From the NCBI RefSeq assembly GCF_024347575.1, contig NZ_AP025503.1, positions 1,364,001-1,428,000 of the forward strand: a stretch of DNA of 64,000 nt, written 5' to 3'. Position numbers and translations under genes: made by a program. Under the pieces are notes generated by a model. That model had not been told where the DNA came from and did not search any database. It worked only from the letters and a program-made list of their open reading frames with translations. The stretch comes from Vibrio pelagius (GTDB taxonomy: Bacteria > Pseudomonadota > Gammaproteobacteria > Enterobacterales > Vibrionaceae). The stretch's first letter is position 1. Each line of letters opens with the position of its first letter. Below, one piece after another: positions 45,901 to 48,969 of this stretch.

Positions 45901-48542
45901 CATTTGATTTTGGTGTTGAGGTGTTCACGCAAGAGTCGCTATTAGGTATCCCAACTAACGCAGGCACTCTGCCAAAATTCCAAGTACATGTACTGCCAGT
46001 AGGGGATGATATTGATACGGATCCGACGGATTCTGTTTCAGGATTGGAAGGCCAAAATATTGATATCGAAATCAATGCAAGCATTCTCGATAAAGATGCT
46101 TCCGCGCCTGCGCTGACTACCGAGAATGAACCAGAGACTATCCGAGTGGTCGTTAGCAATGTTCCTTCTGATGCTTCAATTTTGTATCCAGATGGCACAA
46201 CATTAGGTACCTATGATGCGAGCTCCGATACGTGGACGCTAGATGTCGATGCAACCGTACTCGATAAAATCGTCTTTAACTCTGGTGAACATAACTCCGA
46301 TACTGGTAACGCTCTGGGTATTGATTCACCGTTGTCTATTTCTGTGCGCTCAGTCGATACGGATGCAGACAACACTGAGTATTTAGGTCCAGAAACAACC
46401 TTCAACGTGGACTTGATGATTGACCCAATTAATGACCAACCAACCTTTGTTAATATTGAAAACTTAGAGACACCGGAAGATACCTCGATTGCCTTGAGCG
46501 ATGTGTCTGGTTTCAAAATAGAGGACCCAGATGCGGTTTATGATGATCCAAGTGCGATATACACGCTCAAGTTGTCGGTGGATAAAGGTGAGTTGACCTT
46601 TACCTCTTCTACAGGGGTAAGCGTAGATCCTGTATCCGGCAATGGCATTGAATTGACGCTTACGGGGACCTTGGCGGATATCAACAATGCGCTAGATTCA
46701 GGCAGCGTTAGGTTTGAATTAGGTGCTGATGAAAACTACTTGAATCAGGGTGGGGTCGCTACCGTGACCGCGGAGGTCAATGACGGTGGTAACAATGGTT
46801 CACCGGGCCCACTGACTAACCAAACGACCTTTGAGATTAAAGTTACTGAGGTTAATGATGCACCAAATGCCGCCGACGTTATCGATTTAGGAACGATTTC
46901 TGAAGATGATCAAATCGTGATTAAAGCTGAAGATTTGATTGCGGCATCGAGTGATCCTGAAGGAGATAACTTGACCGTTATCGATGTCAGCCTCACTACA
47001 GGGCAAGGTCAGTTGCAGTACTTTGAAAATAGTGGCGGAGCTGACGACCCATCGGTCACTGGACCTTATTGGGTATTTGATGCTAACGATGAATACGATG
47101 CGACCAGTGGAGATATCAGCTTCTCATACACCATTCAAGATAATGGGCAAACCAATGGGGTTGATGACTTCTTAACAGATAGCGGCATATTAACCTTAAC
47201 CGTAAAAGGTGTTAACGATTCACCCGTGATTAACGGTGACAATGTCACGTCAGTTATTGATGAAGACGTCGACCAATTGATTAGTGGTATTACCGTTGCT
47301 GACCCAGATTACGTCGGTGCCCACGCTGGTGACTTTATGACGGTCACCTTGAGTGTCGACTTTGGTACCTTGTCAGTAATTCCGCCGGCAACTACCACTG
47401 TGACGGTTAGTGGGCAGGGCACTAACTCAATTATCCTAGAAGGGACACCGGCTGACATCAACGATATCATCAATACACCAGCCAATCCTGTCGGGTTGTT
47501 TGTGAACACTCAATACATTCCAACAAACAGTATTAATCTACAGGTGGTTGCGGAAGACAGTGGCAACCCGTCGGGTATTGTTATCACTACACCACCGGAG
47601 AACTACCCAATTCAGGTAACGCCGGTCGCTAATACGCCGAGCTTGTCGATTGATCCTGCTATGAACTATGTTCGCAACATTACTGCCAGTCAAACCGCAA
47701 GTGCGAGTGGTATTCCTTTGGTCGGTATTGTGGCGGCGTTGGCTGATATTAATGAGATCTTGACTCTGAATATCAAAGATGTGCCAGCGGGTGCCTCCGT
47801 GATAAGCAGTGCGGGTACGGTCGCTCTTAATAGTGGTGTTTGGGTCGCATCCGCTGATGCGATTGATAGCTTAAAGATTGTTGACCTTCCGCAAGATGCC
47901 ACACCACATACGATTAAGTTGGAAGCGGTATCTTCGGAGTTAGACGATATGAATATGGTGATATCTCCAGGAGCAACCTCTTCAGAGATAGACCTCAACC
48001 TAACGATTGTGGCTGATGCAACAGACATTGATCTAAGTGCTACGGCGGATGATGTTCAGTTGTTTGGCGACGGAGGTAATACACAACTAGAGTCTGGCTC
48101 TGGTGATGACCGACTTGAAGGTGGTAGTGGAGATGATGAGCTAATTGGAGGTGACGGTAATGATACCTTAATCGGTGGCGATGGCGCTGACATCCTCACC
48201 GGCGGTGATGGGATGGACTCTTTCGTTTGGCTCAACATCCAACATGGTGTTGAAGATAAGATTACCGACTTTGATTTGTCAGAAGGGGATACTATCGATC
48301 TCAGGGAAGTGTTACCTGAACTACAAAACACGACGCTTGATATGGCAGTACTGTTACAACAGATAGATGCAAAAGTCGTGGACGGTAATGACATCGAGCT
48401 AACGATAAACCCAGATGGTATGGGAACCACCCAACAGGTGATAGTGGTAGAAGATCTTGCTCCGCAATTGACACTCGCTAGCAACATGTCTGATGACATC
48501 TTAGATGCGTTGGTGCAGCAGAATGTGATTATTCATGGCTAA
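18954..48542 (+). CDS. Giant LapA/BapA-type RTX adhesin, 9,862 residues
   Basis: A single open frame of 29.6 kb encodes a roughly one-megadalton acidic surface protein secreted by a type I system. Parts in order: an N-terminal retention module (residues 1-about 120, with DENCVGCIDE) and a LapG-type cleavage site TAAG at 122-125; a linker to about 748; 24 tandem units of about 274 residues (about 750-7,170), each containing a T1SS-143-type domain with DIPTI, QFTYDG and FEPNRDLDH motifs; a non-repetitive distal region of cadherin- or Ig-like domains (to about 9,700); RTX repeats (about 9,713-9,760); and a C-terminal secretion signal. Such adhesins anchor cells in biofilms and are released when LapG cuts the N-terminus. 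The retention module and RTX end are both intact. No secretion, lapD or lapG genes are nearby. The ATG follows AGGAGG. Confidence 0.95.
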   Translation: MDVEVLRNAAVVKQVSGDVVIMDADGTARKVNVGDTIRENEIVLTPKGAKLVLVDTSGDLQVDENCVGCIDEVFAWRDIPLQGDIEIDLSQLGDNSFGADDIAAIQEAILAGEDPTQILEATAAGGAGGSANAGFVTIDYNYTETRPSTFFETSALTEEQVDEDNDDFRSDVTASTGGQSVSQSLTEGSISQGTYPQTISTNQLVQSGSLDLDPNSFVPVAASLSSLLSELNSDITSGGVAVQFVYDANENAIVGTQNGTEVLRVDIDAVSSGSNVNLTLTSTISAPIDHVSSVGDGQVSYIDNQITLTFDIEGADIGGNAIATPISASIAILDGADPIPQTVTVTNQETNTTLVEGSFVSIESDRLASVVFDSSSLAQFDGILSDNQNTIARVSDDGTEIALSILGSGEAVLTISVDTDGEYHFQQFKPIEQNSSDTIEFSLPVTITDFDQDSVVSTLNIAILDGDRPTINSVDPISVQESGLVGGSEEGIGIITGTGSVDSDTFSSDIIDHHELEPLQFNTDNSLLSNGQPVSLELVGEVNGVRTYEGFITIEGVRNVVFEVIVDSPALGSYEFTLFDSLTHQGSQDAELSFELPIYAVDADGDRSSLAGGSGQEQPALIVVTVADDVVELKDNTVALDEPTKDGDSAVSYNLFNFTGGDGATVQSFVYDGTAYNLDPDQDEAVQQAFVFDEGTLNVALNGDVTFVVARDIDHSVSETITQDITFNAVDGDGDTDSALLQISITDGQIPTINDIPSVSLSEPELASGSSPTGSDVSSTQTIDFTQGSDDVVRFRLENAEFNTDGALTSNGLVVSLKEDPTDSGTYIGFVTDSSNTDIPVFALAFSDSKLGEYTFTLLGSLDHADGLQNNDLSFELPVYAVDSDGDDSLGAPLTVTIGDDLQTMQNGALSIKEPSLEVLTQSTVTTETINVLPIQGADGASITQFTYDGAIRTLDQNVIGEQEFQFLEGSLFVTLDGDVRFEPNRNLDNTSGDIVKTVVLTSIDGDVDLDTATVVLTITDGDDPTIDNVPSITLNESELMDGSAPSGVSVDSNNTISFTEASDDVARIEVVVGQFNQDDSLTSNGLIVEIREEPTGSGNYLGYTTDVSNAETPVFTLTFDQTNIGEFTFVLLEAFDHRPLQGNNSLSFDIPILAVDMDGDKTAVSQLVVNINDDVQVMQDVDLTAIEPNLADVGTVTTAVVDVLTAPSADGASVTQFTYDGTVYTLDQTVSAEQVFTFTEGSLYITTQGDVRFEPNRDLDHSAGDIVKNIVVTSSDGDDDVLTSTVTLTITDGDIPTIDVVPPVSLSESSLADGSAPSGVAVSQTETISFTNQSDDVERFRIATDEFNPSGTLTSNGLAVELREFPADSGQYTGFTTNALNQEVEVFTINFDDVVLGRYTFTLLEALDHDDGLDNNTLSFDLPVYAVDSDGDDSVISPLTVTIEDDVQGMSNGILTIEEPTVADLAGGVVTTTTIDVMPEQSADGATITQFTYDNTVYALDQTDTGEQEFIFTEGSLFITLEGEVRFEPNRNLDHESGPIVKSIVVTSSDGDVDVETATVVLTITDGDIPTIESVPSVSLSETQLADGSTPSGSAVSQTETISFTNQSDDVEKFRLEPTEFNTGGALTSNNIVVELKEAPADSGIYVGFINDGGTEVPVFTLSFSGTTLGEYTFTLLEALDHADGLNNNELTFDLPVYAVDSDGDNSLMSPLTVTIGDDVQIMANGTLDITEPTVADLAAGTVTTNIIDVMTAQSADGAVITQFTYDGGSPQTLDPSLTGEQKFTFPEGDLYVTIEGNVRFEPNRDLDHESGDIVKSLVFTSSDGDVDVDTATVTLTITDGDIPTIESVPSVTLAEAGLADGSSPITGSVSQTETISFTHQSDNVEKFRLEPAEFNSDDSLKSDGLPIDLKEDPVGSGNYVGFTTSATNVETPIFTLSFSAATLGQYTFTLLENIDHEDGRGNNDLTFELPVYAVDSDGDDSLMSPLSVTITDDVQAMAGVSISIEEPTVADLVAGTPTTSVFDVLTSGSADGASVTQFTYDGTVYTLDQTDSAEQVFTFTEGSLYITTQGDVRFEPNRDLDHSAGDIVKNIVVTSSDGDDDVLTSTVTLTITDGDIPTIDVVPPVSLSESSLADGSAPSGVAVSQTETISFTNQSDDVDHFRIATDEFNPSGTLTSNGLAVELREFPADSGQYTGFTTNALNQEVEVFTINFDDVVLGRYTFTLLEALDHADGLDNNTLSFDLPVYAVDSDGDDSAMSPLTVTIEDDVQGMSNGILTIEEPTVADLAGGVVTTTTIDVMPEQSADGATITQFTYDNTVYTLDQTATGEQEFIFTEGSLFITIEGEVRFEPNRNLDHQSGPIVKSIVVTSSDGDVDVETATVTLTITDGDIPTIESVPSVSLSETQLADGSTPSGSAVSQTETISFTNQSDDVEKFRLEPTEFNTGGTLTSNNIAVELKEDPVNSGNYTGFINDGGTEVPVFTLNFSGTTLGEYTFTLLEALDHEDGLDNNELTFDLPVYAVDSDGDNSLMSPLTVTIGDDVQIMANGTLDITEPNLADGTVTTNTIDVMTAQSADGAVITQFTYDGGAAQTLDPTITGEQEFTFTEGSVFVTIEGNVRFEPNRDLDHENGDIVKSLVFTSSDGDVDVETATVTLTITDGDIPTIESVPSVTLAEAGLADGSSPITGSVSQTETISFTHQSDNVEKFRLEPTEFNIDNSLKSDGLIIELREEPTGSGNYIGFTTDILNVETTVFTLDFSSTTLGEYTFTLLEAIDHAPIQGNNDLTFELPVYAVDSDGDDSLMSPLSVTITDDVQVMESGALSIEEPTVADLVAGTPTTSVFDVLTSGSADGASVTQFTYDGTTYTLDQTDSAEQVFTFTEGSLYITTQGDVRFEPNRDLDHSAGDIVKNIVVTSSDGDDDVLTSTVTLTITDGEVPTIDVVPPVSLSESNLVNGSDPTASAVSDTKVIQFTDQSDDVVSFRIEPTQFNTLGALTSNNLAVQLKEDPTSPGDYIGFVKGASNVETNVFTISFSDTNLGQYTFTLLEALDHDDGLDNNTLSFDLPVYAVDSDGDDSVISPLTVTIEDDVQGMSNGILTIEEPTVADLAGGVVTTTTIDVMPEQSADGATITQFTYDNTVYALDQTATGEQEFIFTEGSLFITLEGDVRFEPNRNLDHESGPIVKSIVVTSSDGDVDVETATVVLTITDGDIPTIESVPSVSLSETQLADGSAPSLSAVSQTETISFTNQSDDVEKFRLEPTEFNTGGALTSNNIVVELKEAPADSGIYVGFINDGGTEVPVFTLNFSGTTLGEYTFTLLEALDHEDGLDNNELTFDLPVYAVDSDGDNSLMSPLTVTIGDDVQIMANGTLDITEPNLADGTVTTNTIDVMTAQSADGAVITQFTYDGGAAQTLDPTITGEQEFTFTEGSVFVTIEGNVRFEPNRDLDHENGDIVKSLVFTSSDGDVDVETATVTLTITDGDIPTIESVPSVTLAEAGLADGSSPITGAVSQTETISFTHQSDNVEKFRLEPSEFNTDNSLKSDGLSIELREEPTGSGNYIGFTTDISNVETTVFTLNFSSTTLGEYTFTLLEAIDHAPIQGNNDLTFNLPVYAVDTDGDDSLMSPLSVTITDDVQVIASGALSIEEPTVADLTAGTPTTSVFDVLTSGSADGASVTQFTYDGTVYTLDQTDSAEQVFTFTEGSLYITTQGDVRFEPNRDLDHSAGDIVKNIVVTSSDGDDDVLTSTVTLTITDGDIPTIDVVPPVSLSESSLADGSAPSGMAVSQTETISFTNQSDDVDHFRIATDEFNPSGTLTSNGLAVELREFPADSGQYTGFTTNALNQEVEVFTINFDDVVLGRYTFTLLEALDHADGLDNNTLSFDLPVYAVDSDGDDSVMSPLTVTIEDDVQGMSNGILTIEEPTVADLAGGVVTTTTIDVMQEQSADGATITQFTYENTVYALDQTDSGEQEFVFTEGSLFITLEGEVRFEPNRNLDHESGPIVKSIVVTSSDGDVDVETATVTLTITDGDIPTIESVPSVSLSETQLSDGSTPSGSAVSQTETISFTNQSDDVEKFRLEPTEFNTGGALTSNNIVVELKEDPADSGFYVGFINDGGTEVPVFTLSFSGTTLGEYTFTLLEALDHADGLNNNELTFELPVYAVDSDGDNSLMSPLTVTIGDDVQIMANGTLDITEPNLADGTVTTNTVDVMTAQSADGAVITQFTYDGGSPQTLDPSITGEQKFTFTEGDVYVTIEGNVRFEPNRDLDHESGDIVKSLVFTSSDGDVDIETATVTLTITDGDIPTIESVPSLTLAEAGLADGSSPITGAVSQTETISFTHQSDNVEKFRLEPAEFNSDDSLKSDGLPIDIKEDPVGSGNYVGFTTSATNVETPIFTLSFSAATLGQYTFTLLENIDHEDGRGNNDLTFELPVYAVDSDGDDSLMSPLSVTITDDVQVMASGALSIEEPTVADLVAGTPTTSVFDVLTSASADGASVTQFTYDGAVYTLDQTDSAEQEFTFTEGSLYITTQGDVRFEPNRDLDHSAGDIVKNIVVTSSDGDDDVLTSTVTLTITDGDIPTIDVVPPISLSESNLVDGSDPTASAVSDTKVIQFTDQSDDVVSFRIEPTEFNTLGALTSNNLAVQLKEDPTSPGDYIGFVKGASNVETNVFTISFSDTNLGQYTFTLLEPLDHADGLDNNTLSFDLPVYAVDSDGDDSVMSPLTVTIEDDVQGMSNGILTIEEPTVADLAGGVVTTTTIDVMPEQSADGATITQFTYDNTVYTLDQTATGEQEFIFTEGSLFITIEGEVRFEPNRNLDHQSGPIVKSIVVTSSDGDVDVETATVVLTINDGDIPTIESVPSVSLSETQLADGSTPSGSAVSQTETISFTNQSDDVEKFRLEPTEFNTGGTLTSNNIVVELKEDPVDSGNYVGFINDGGTEVPVFTLSFSGTTLGEYTFTLLEALDHADGLNNNELTFDLPVYAVDSDGDSSLMSPLTVTIGDDVQIMANGTLDITEPNLADGTVTTNTIDVMTAQSADGAVITQFTYDGGAAQTLDPTITGEQEFTFTEGSVFVTIEGNVRFEPNRDLDHESGDIVKSLVFTSSDGDVDVDTATVTLTITDGDIPTIESVPSVMLAEAGLADGSSPIVGAVSQTETISFTNQSDNVEKFRLEPTEFNTDNSLKSDGLPIDLKEDPAGSGIYVGFTTSATNVETPIFTLSFSAGTLGQYTFTLLENIDHEDGRGNNDLTFELPVYAIDSDGDDSLMSPLSVTITDDVQVMASGALSIEEPTVADLVAGTPTTSVFDVLTSASADGASVTQFTYDGTVYTLDQTSSSEQEFNFTEGSLFITTQGDVRFEPNRDLDHSAGDIVKNIVVTSSDGDSDVLTSTVTLTITDGDIPTIDVIPPVSLSESSLADGSAPSGMAVSQTETISFTNQSDDVDHFRIATDEFNPSGTLTSNGLAVELREFPADSGQYTGFTTNALNQEVEVFTINFDDVVLGRYTFTLLEALDHADGLDNNSLSFDLPVYAVDSDGDDSAMSPLTVTIEDDVQGMSNGILTIEEPTVADLAGGVVTTTTVDVMPEQSADGATITQFTYDNTVYALDQTATGEQEFIFTEGSLFITIEGEVRFEPNRNLDHQSGPIVKSIVVASSDGDVDVETATVTLTITDGDIPTIESVPSVSLSETQLTDGSTPSGSAVSQTETISFTNQSDDVEKFRLEPTQFNTSGTLTSNNIAVELKEDPVNSGNYTGFINDGGTEVPVFTLNFSGTTLGEYTFTLLEALDHEDGLDNNELTFDLPVYAVDSDGDSSLMSPLTVTIGDDVQIMANGTLDITEPNLADGTVTTNTIDVMTAQSADGAVITQFTYDGGAAQTLDPTITSEQEFTFTEGSVFVTIEGNVRFEPNRDLDHENGDIVKSLVFTSSDGDIDVATATVTLTITDGDIPTIESVPSVTLAEAGLADGSSPTTGAVSQTETISFTNQSDNVEKFRLEPSEFNTDNSLKSDGLIIELREEPTGSGNYIGFTTDISNVEATVFTLDFSSTTLGEYTFTLLEAIDHAPIQGNNDLTFNLPVYAVDSDGDDSLMSPLSVTITDDIQSLVAGSMTVKEPTTGVETSNTINLMPDSSADGGTLTSFRYDGEPLQTLNQNVSGEQSFTYNEGTLFVSIDGSMRFEPVSDLDHSSGDIVKTITVNSVDGDGDIVSTSVSVTIEDGDAPVIDLIPDIDLNEANLSDGSASTGASVSETKVITFTEGSDDVTHFRVDTANFNPSGTLKSNGLTVEIKEQPTDSGNYVGFVTDASNVETNVFTLEFSDSNIGQYTFTLLEALDHADASLANTLDFDIPVIAVDADNTDSASSSLNVTITDDLQQTQDHTLSIVEPVTTSGAGGPPSTGVVDVMPTQSADGATVTQFMYGTDGPFTLDQTNFTEQEFAVADGKLFVKSDGSLRFEPDRDLDHSAGDIVRSIVVTTSDFDKDVQTATVTLTIADGVDPVINIVPDVYLSEVNLSDGSMPTAGAVSSTHTITYTEGSDDLSHFRIATNEFNFGGLLKSNGLVVALKEEPADSGNYIGFTTDGLGNETNVFTISFDSVNKGQFTITLLEALDHLNGLNYNDLNFRLPIYAVDTDNSESTRRDIVVTIEDDIQQMQDGILTITEPSTGTPTTATVDIMPLPSADGATITEFTYGGGLAISLDQTVTGEQEFIFTEGSLFVTLDGDVRFEPNRNLDHSGGNIVKDIVFTSSDFDNDVFMSSVRLTIIDGEGPELNVVPGVNLSESNLADGSTPDSSLISETNLITSFASSDDIAKIVVDTSLFNTGGSITSNGLAVDLREDPVGSGDYLAFTTVSPGVEVPIFTLTFDSSNPSLYTFTLLERLDHAPGDGNNDITFDLSVYAQDTDGDLSAPKPLQVVIGDDVQVMQSGDLLVTEPTSGVVSSNVFETMPGPSADGSTITGFIYDGGPEQPLNQNDTDEQAFVYPEGTLFVKINGDIRFEPNRNLDHENGDIVKNIVVKSQDQDIDLEQATVRLVISDGAPPTIDIIPPVSLSEVNLADGSSPSLPVSQTEQITFTAGSDDVSYFRIEPTEFNVGGALKSNGLAIQIKEDPADSGNYIGFTKDALDVEVDIFTIKFSTTVLGEYTFTLLQEIDHDSVQGNNDQLFTLPVYAVDTDETDSASTPLNVTITDDVPEITDTGVGSTFIVDEEDIGNPTQAAGSFVTTEGADQVEAYELRNIATVEAMLSSGSEGIKITEITGAANTTTYQGATDSSGTPIFTLVLTNDGDYTFTLLGPLNHATTPANLDTLTIPFDVVAVDGDGDDSNQYRLPIEVSDDGPTMTAPTGETVVDEDDLTGIGSDQSEDTVINGLFTIDEGADGVVLYELVNPDAVLTGLTSEGEGLEWLPVVESGTTFTYTAQTETSNEAVFEIVFDTNDNSYQFELFKPLKHPDADTENSIPLNFSVVAEDFDGDQSNAIALNLSVTDDVPLVTTQSITRLEGQNYNGSKVNMFANATDTGADGAVLTQIEGVSDTDTGIVFRRNPSDTESNTYDITSGVQQVRVYEQEFDAGGNVIDERELGRLRINSNGEIEFRANGYLDHDGDEINFSINVVATDADLDTSETPLNITIVDQDSTAVSLKVTTTEDIGRDPSISYAAGSEPAELENTFDNQDGLPDAPAQVALQVNLYDQDNAEAIGQLKIFDNTDHRGTFYYFNGSEYVKLSTDSDGNFILDGADIVQSFMPDPDDTTDPKDVIATIDNLYFVPDRNFSTNGNGVRINYELEIDNNGAPDHTVSSNFRIEIEAVADEAEWNDANSTYTYLPDTDGMGANIPVTEDGNTITLNLEADTQDASRPETITYQLTVEAGAGKFTLLDSSGSPIGPDGGPYIIDAADINSTVVDPIDNFSGTISFKVVALTEETRNPFLDSDNSGANSKRFATSEERTIVIDVLPDADLGTLSVSRKTINEDNILDPDVVGDPNNRVAFTLDDVITMKPSVDADGSELLYVRIYNITQGAELYELGTNTVIPTVTINGVDYQEILYSELANVEVIPKENSNEDFSFDVLGVVKDTASLSTGPETDEVTFGPKRVNVEVIGVADVPFGGTNGTDWETFTDSSGVSGVQTTIQESQNGDSFAFLDFTVLSGERRPDDPNSAPLVGDGSEAITVILSGIPEGVVIEDGDGTVIDLNFVGYEEDSSGNPDLDKPIYEANITEAGKASGIIIRPVDSSTENIHIQGRIVVTENDGHTLTFDQEVRVLIKPRIDTSATYSNTTIGDEDTAINIDWHPQGANYIDDDEHFTSITINGIPTGVTAVVNGDVTVDDSVAGTLVITPKDASQTPEQFTQIALANDFIQLTPPEHSSEDFTITTILEVEERDFEYTPSGLLGEDGGFIEANPPITGTITVQVVPVVEPTDPDNLIVFSNEDGTGQLTTIASNAAGQINFTTNSNNPATSGEYVIRYKQEDVSPEFPVNEVVNEAIIELTTTSGGALPYEVLSQLLVTGAVYEANGRWVIIDEDAFTISAPQGLDLTAPYDDGVSTNISSIKMTVFTLVEDLGDEPGDQQSAIVQRQGDVILTFPEEITGNGEIAADIVVTPDQTIDATEDTQLMLGDALESVISFTGGDASDDQITIVIDETVVINPGSPDETTINISVGGSGAIDFVNGEYVYQSTLVQGVAPDFSDLVLNLPADYSGDFELPFTVITKDLTSGDEKMLETSAIIKVSAVTDVAPSISVNIAGSLDDALNPVDIDGKPGAEAVGYEDTYIVLDFSGSVADQFNGIEGGNERFTDVTLTLDDTTNGQFYSDTGTPLGTSISFTESEIESGALSGVLFRPKENFPTYDDVNGVDVSTVSVTVSGNVLDTATFNGGGSSTTEDATSESFSTSVSFDVVPVVDDVQITGPGSDPDVVEITGNEDQQISLAGSSPISIALTDLDGSEEFVSIKFTGVPDGFQFRVDSGSDFTVKNNGGGVWSVQLPSSVSNSFDLSEISVLPPKNFSGTFDFGVEVFTQESLLGIPTNAGTLPKFQVHVLPVGDDIDTDPTDSVSGLEGQNIDIEINASILDKDASAPALTTENEPETIRVVVSNVPSDASILYPDGTTLGTYDASSDTWTLDVDATVLDKIVFNSGEHNSDTGNALGIDSPLSISVRSVDTDADNTEYLGPETTFNVDLMIDPINDQPTFVNIENLETPEDTSIALSDVSGFKIEDPDAVYDDPSAIYTLKLSVDKGELTFTSSTGVSVDPVSGNGIELTLTGTLADINNALDSGSVRFELGADENYLNQGGVATVTAEVNDGGNNGSPGPLTNQTTFEIKVTEVNDAPNAADVIDLGTISEDDQIVIKAEDLIAASSDPEGDNLTVIDVSLTTGQGQLQYFENSGGADDPSVTGPYWVFDANDEYDATSGDISFSYTIQDNGQTNGVDDFLTDSGILTLTVKGVNDSPVINGDNVTSVIDEDVDQLISGITVADPDYVGAHAGDFMTVTLSVDFGTLSVIPPATTTVTVSGQGTNSIILEGTPADINDIINTPANPVGLFVNTQYIPTNSINLQVVAEDSGNPSGIVITTPPENYPIQVTPVANTPSLSIDPAMNYVRNITASQTASASGIPLVGIVAALADINEILTLNIKDVPAGASVISSAGTVALNSGVWVASADAIDSLKIVDLPQDATPHTIKLEAVSSELDDMNMVISPGATSSEIDLNLTIVADATDIDLSATADDVQLFGDGGNTQLESGSGDDRLEGGSGDDELIGGDGNDTLIGGDGADILTGGDGMDSFVWLNIQHGVEDKITDFDLSEGDTIDLREVLPELQNTTLDMAVLLQQIDAKVVDGNDIELTINPDGMGTTQQVIVVEDLAPQLTLASNMSDDILDALVQQNVIIHG
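19317..19328 (+). other. LapG-type cleavage site codons (Thr-Ala-Ala-Gly)
   Basis: These codons encode residues 122-125, in the context DPTQILEATAAGG. The Ala-Ala pair preceded by Thr and followed by Gly, behind a DPT motif, is the known recognition pattern for the periplasmic protease LapG in LapA-type adhesins. It predicts cyclic-di-GMP-controlled release through LapD, whose genes are outside this window. Confidence 0.8.
21201..40470 (+). repeat. Tandem array of 24 adhesin units, about 822 bp each
   Basis: Counting from the codon before Pro-Thr-Ile (or its equivalent), units begin at 21201, 22023, 22839, 23661, 24483, 25305, 26127, 26940, 27762, 28584, 29397, 30219, 31041, 31854, 32676, 33498, 34311, 35133, 35955, 36768, 37578, 38403, 39213 and 40020. 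Spacings are 807-825 bp, most often 822 or 813. The last unit keeps only its first half. Units 1, 2 and 21-24 are diverged; units 3-20 are close copies. All spacings are multiples of three, so the frame is kept. Confidence 0.95.
22839..37577 (+). repeat. Higher-order repeat: six A-B-C triplets of about 2,457 bp
   Basis: Inside the array, units 3-20 follow a strict three-type order. Type A starts IDVVPPVSLSES, type B IESVPSVSLSETQL, type C IESVPSVTLAEAGL. A units start at 22839, 25305, 27762, 30219, 32676 and 35133; successive distances are 2466, 2457, 2457, 2457 and 2457 bp, and 2445 to the next diverged unit. The block of 14.7 kb makes up half of the protein. It most likely grew by duplication of whole triplets through unequal recombination. 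Confidence 0.92.
48090..48233 (+). other. RTX calcium-binding repeats of the giant adhesin
   Basis: Encodes about five glycine/aspartate-rich nonapeptides (SGSGDDRLE, GGSGDDELI, GGDGNDTLI, GGDGADILT, GGDGMDSFV). They bind calcium outside the cell and help fold the protein as it leaves the type I channel. The following 100 residues (WLNIQHGVEDKITDFDLSEGDTIDL and onward) match the C-terminal target domain of VCA0849-like type I substrates. Confidence 0.92.
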
Positions 48543-48565
48543 TGACTAACGTTTAATAAAGAGAG

Positions 48566-48593
48566 ACGCCGACTCAATTGAGTCGGCGTTTTA
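48566..48593 (+). terminator. Rho-independent terminator after the giant adhesin gene
   Basis: Perfect ten-base-pair stem ACGCCGACTC/GAGTCGGCGT with loop AATT, followed by TTTATT. Confidence 0.92.
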
Positions 48594-48610
48594 TTCGCTG
48601 CTTAGAAGTA

Positions 48611-48775
48611 CTACGACACCAGAAAAGGAGCCTTCTGTCGCTGCTGGTTTTCAACAATCTTGATTTTCACTTCTTCATAAAGACGTTTATCGCTACTTGA
48701 TAATAGCTTGTACTCTTACAAAGCGTGCTTGTTACGTTGCTTATCTGAAAACCTTTCTTTGGTTTCCAGAATCAT
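48611..48775 (-). pseudogene. Possible decayed small gene with an internal stop
   Basis: Reading the minus strand from the ATG at 48775 gives MILETKERFSDKQRNKHAL, then a TAA stop (48716-48718), then EYKLLSSSDKRLYEEVKIKI and onwards in the same frame to a stop at 48611. The charged, protein-like composition on both sides of the stop is the only evidence; I do not recognise a family. It could equally be chance or part of an untranslated region. Confidence 0.2.
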
Positions 48776-48898
48776 GCTGAACCGAATTTTATTGCCAAAA
48801 GTAGATAATAGTCTGACTATTTACTGGCATATTGTCTGATTTATACCCCATTACAAGCCTAATACGTCTAGCTGATCACAGATTCTAACTCAAGGTCA

Positions 48899-48927
48899 TT
48901 GCACAATAGGTTTTGCACCAATATAAT
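48899..48927 (+). promoter_or_regulatory. Strong sigma70 promoter for the dehydrogenase gene
   Basis: TTGCAC and a perfect TATAAT separated by 17 bp, 43 bp before the start codon. The strength fits the highly biased codon use of the gene it serves. Confidence 0.65.
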
Positions 48928-48969
48928 ATAATCATACAATAACACATTACTTGAGTTTAGGAGTTAGTT

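Larger units (their letters stand above)
48543..48969. other. Intergenic region after the giant adhesin gene
   Basis: Holds the adhesin terminator, a possible decayed minus-strand reading frame (48611-48775) and, at its right end, a good promoter for the dehydrogenase gene. The remaining sequence shows nothing I can name. Confidence 0.5.

Noticed and set aside
23220..46198. Many long minus-strand open frames inside the giant adhesin gene (for example 34079-34540 and 45650-46198).
   Set aside because: They recur once per repeat unit, mirror the codon pattern of the plus-strand repeats, and show no ribosome binding sites or known families.
18954..48542. A von Willebrand factor A domain or pore-forming toxin domain in the giant protein.
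   Set aside because: No MIDAS-type DxSxS motif or RTX-toxin acylation region was seen; the distal part looks like cadherin- or Ig-like domains only.
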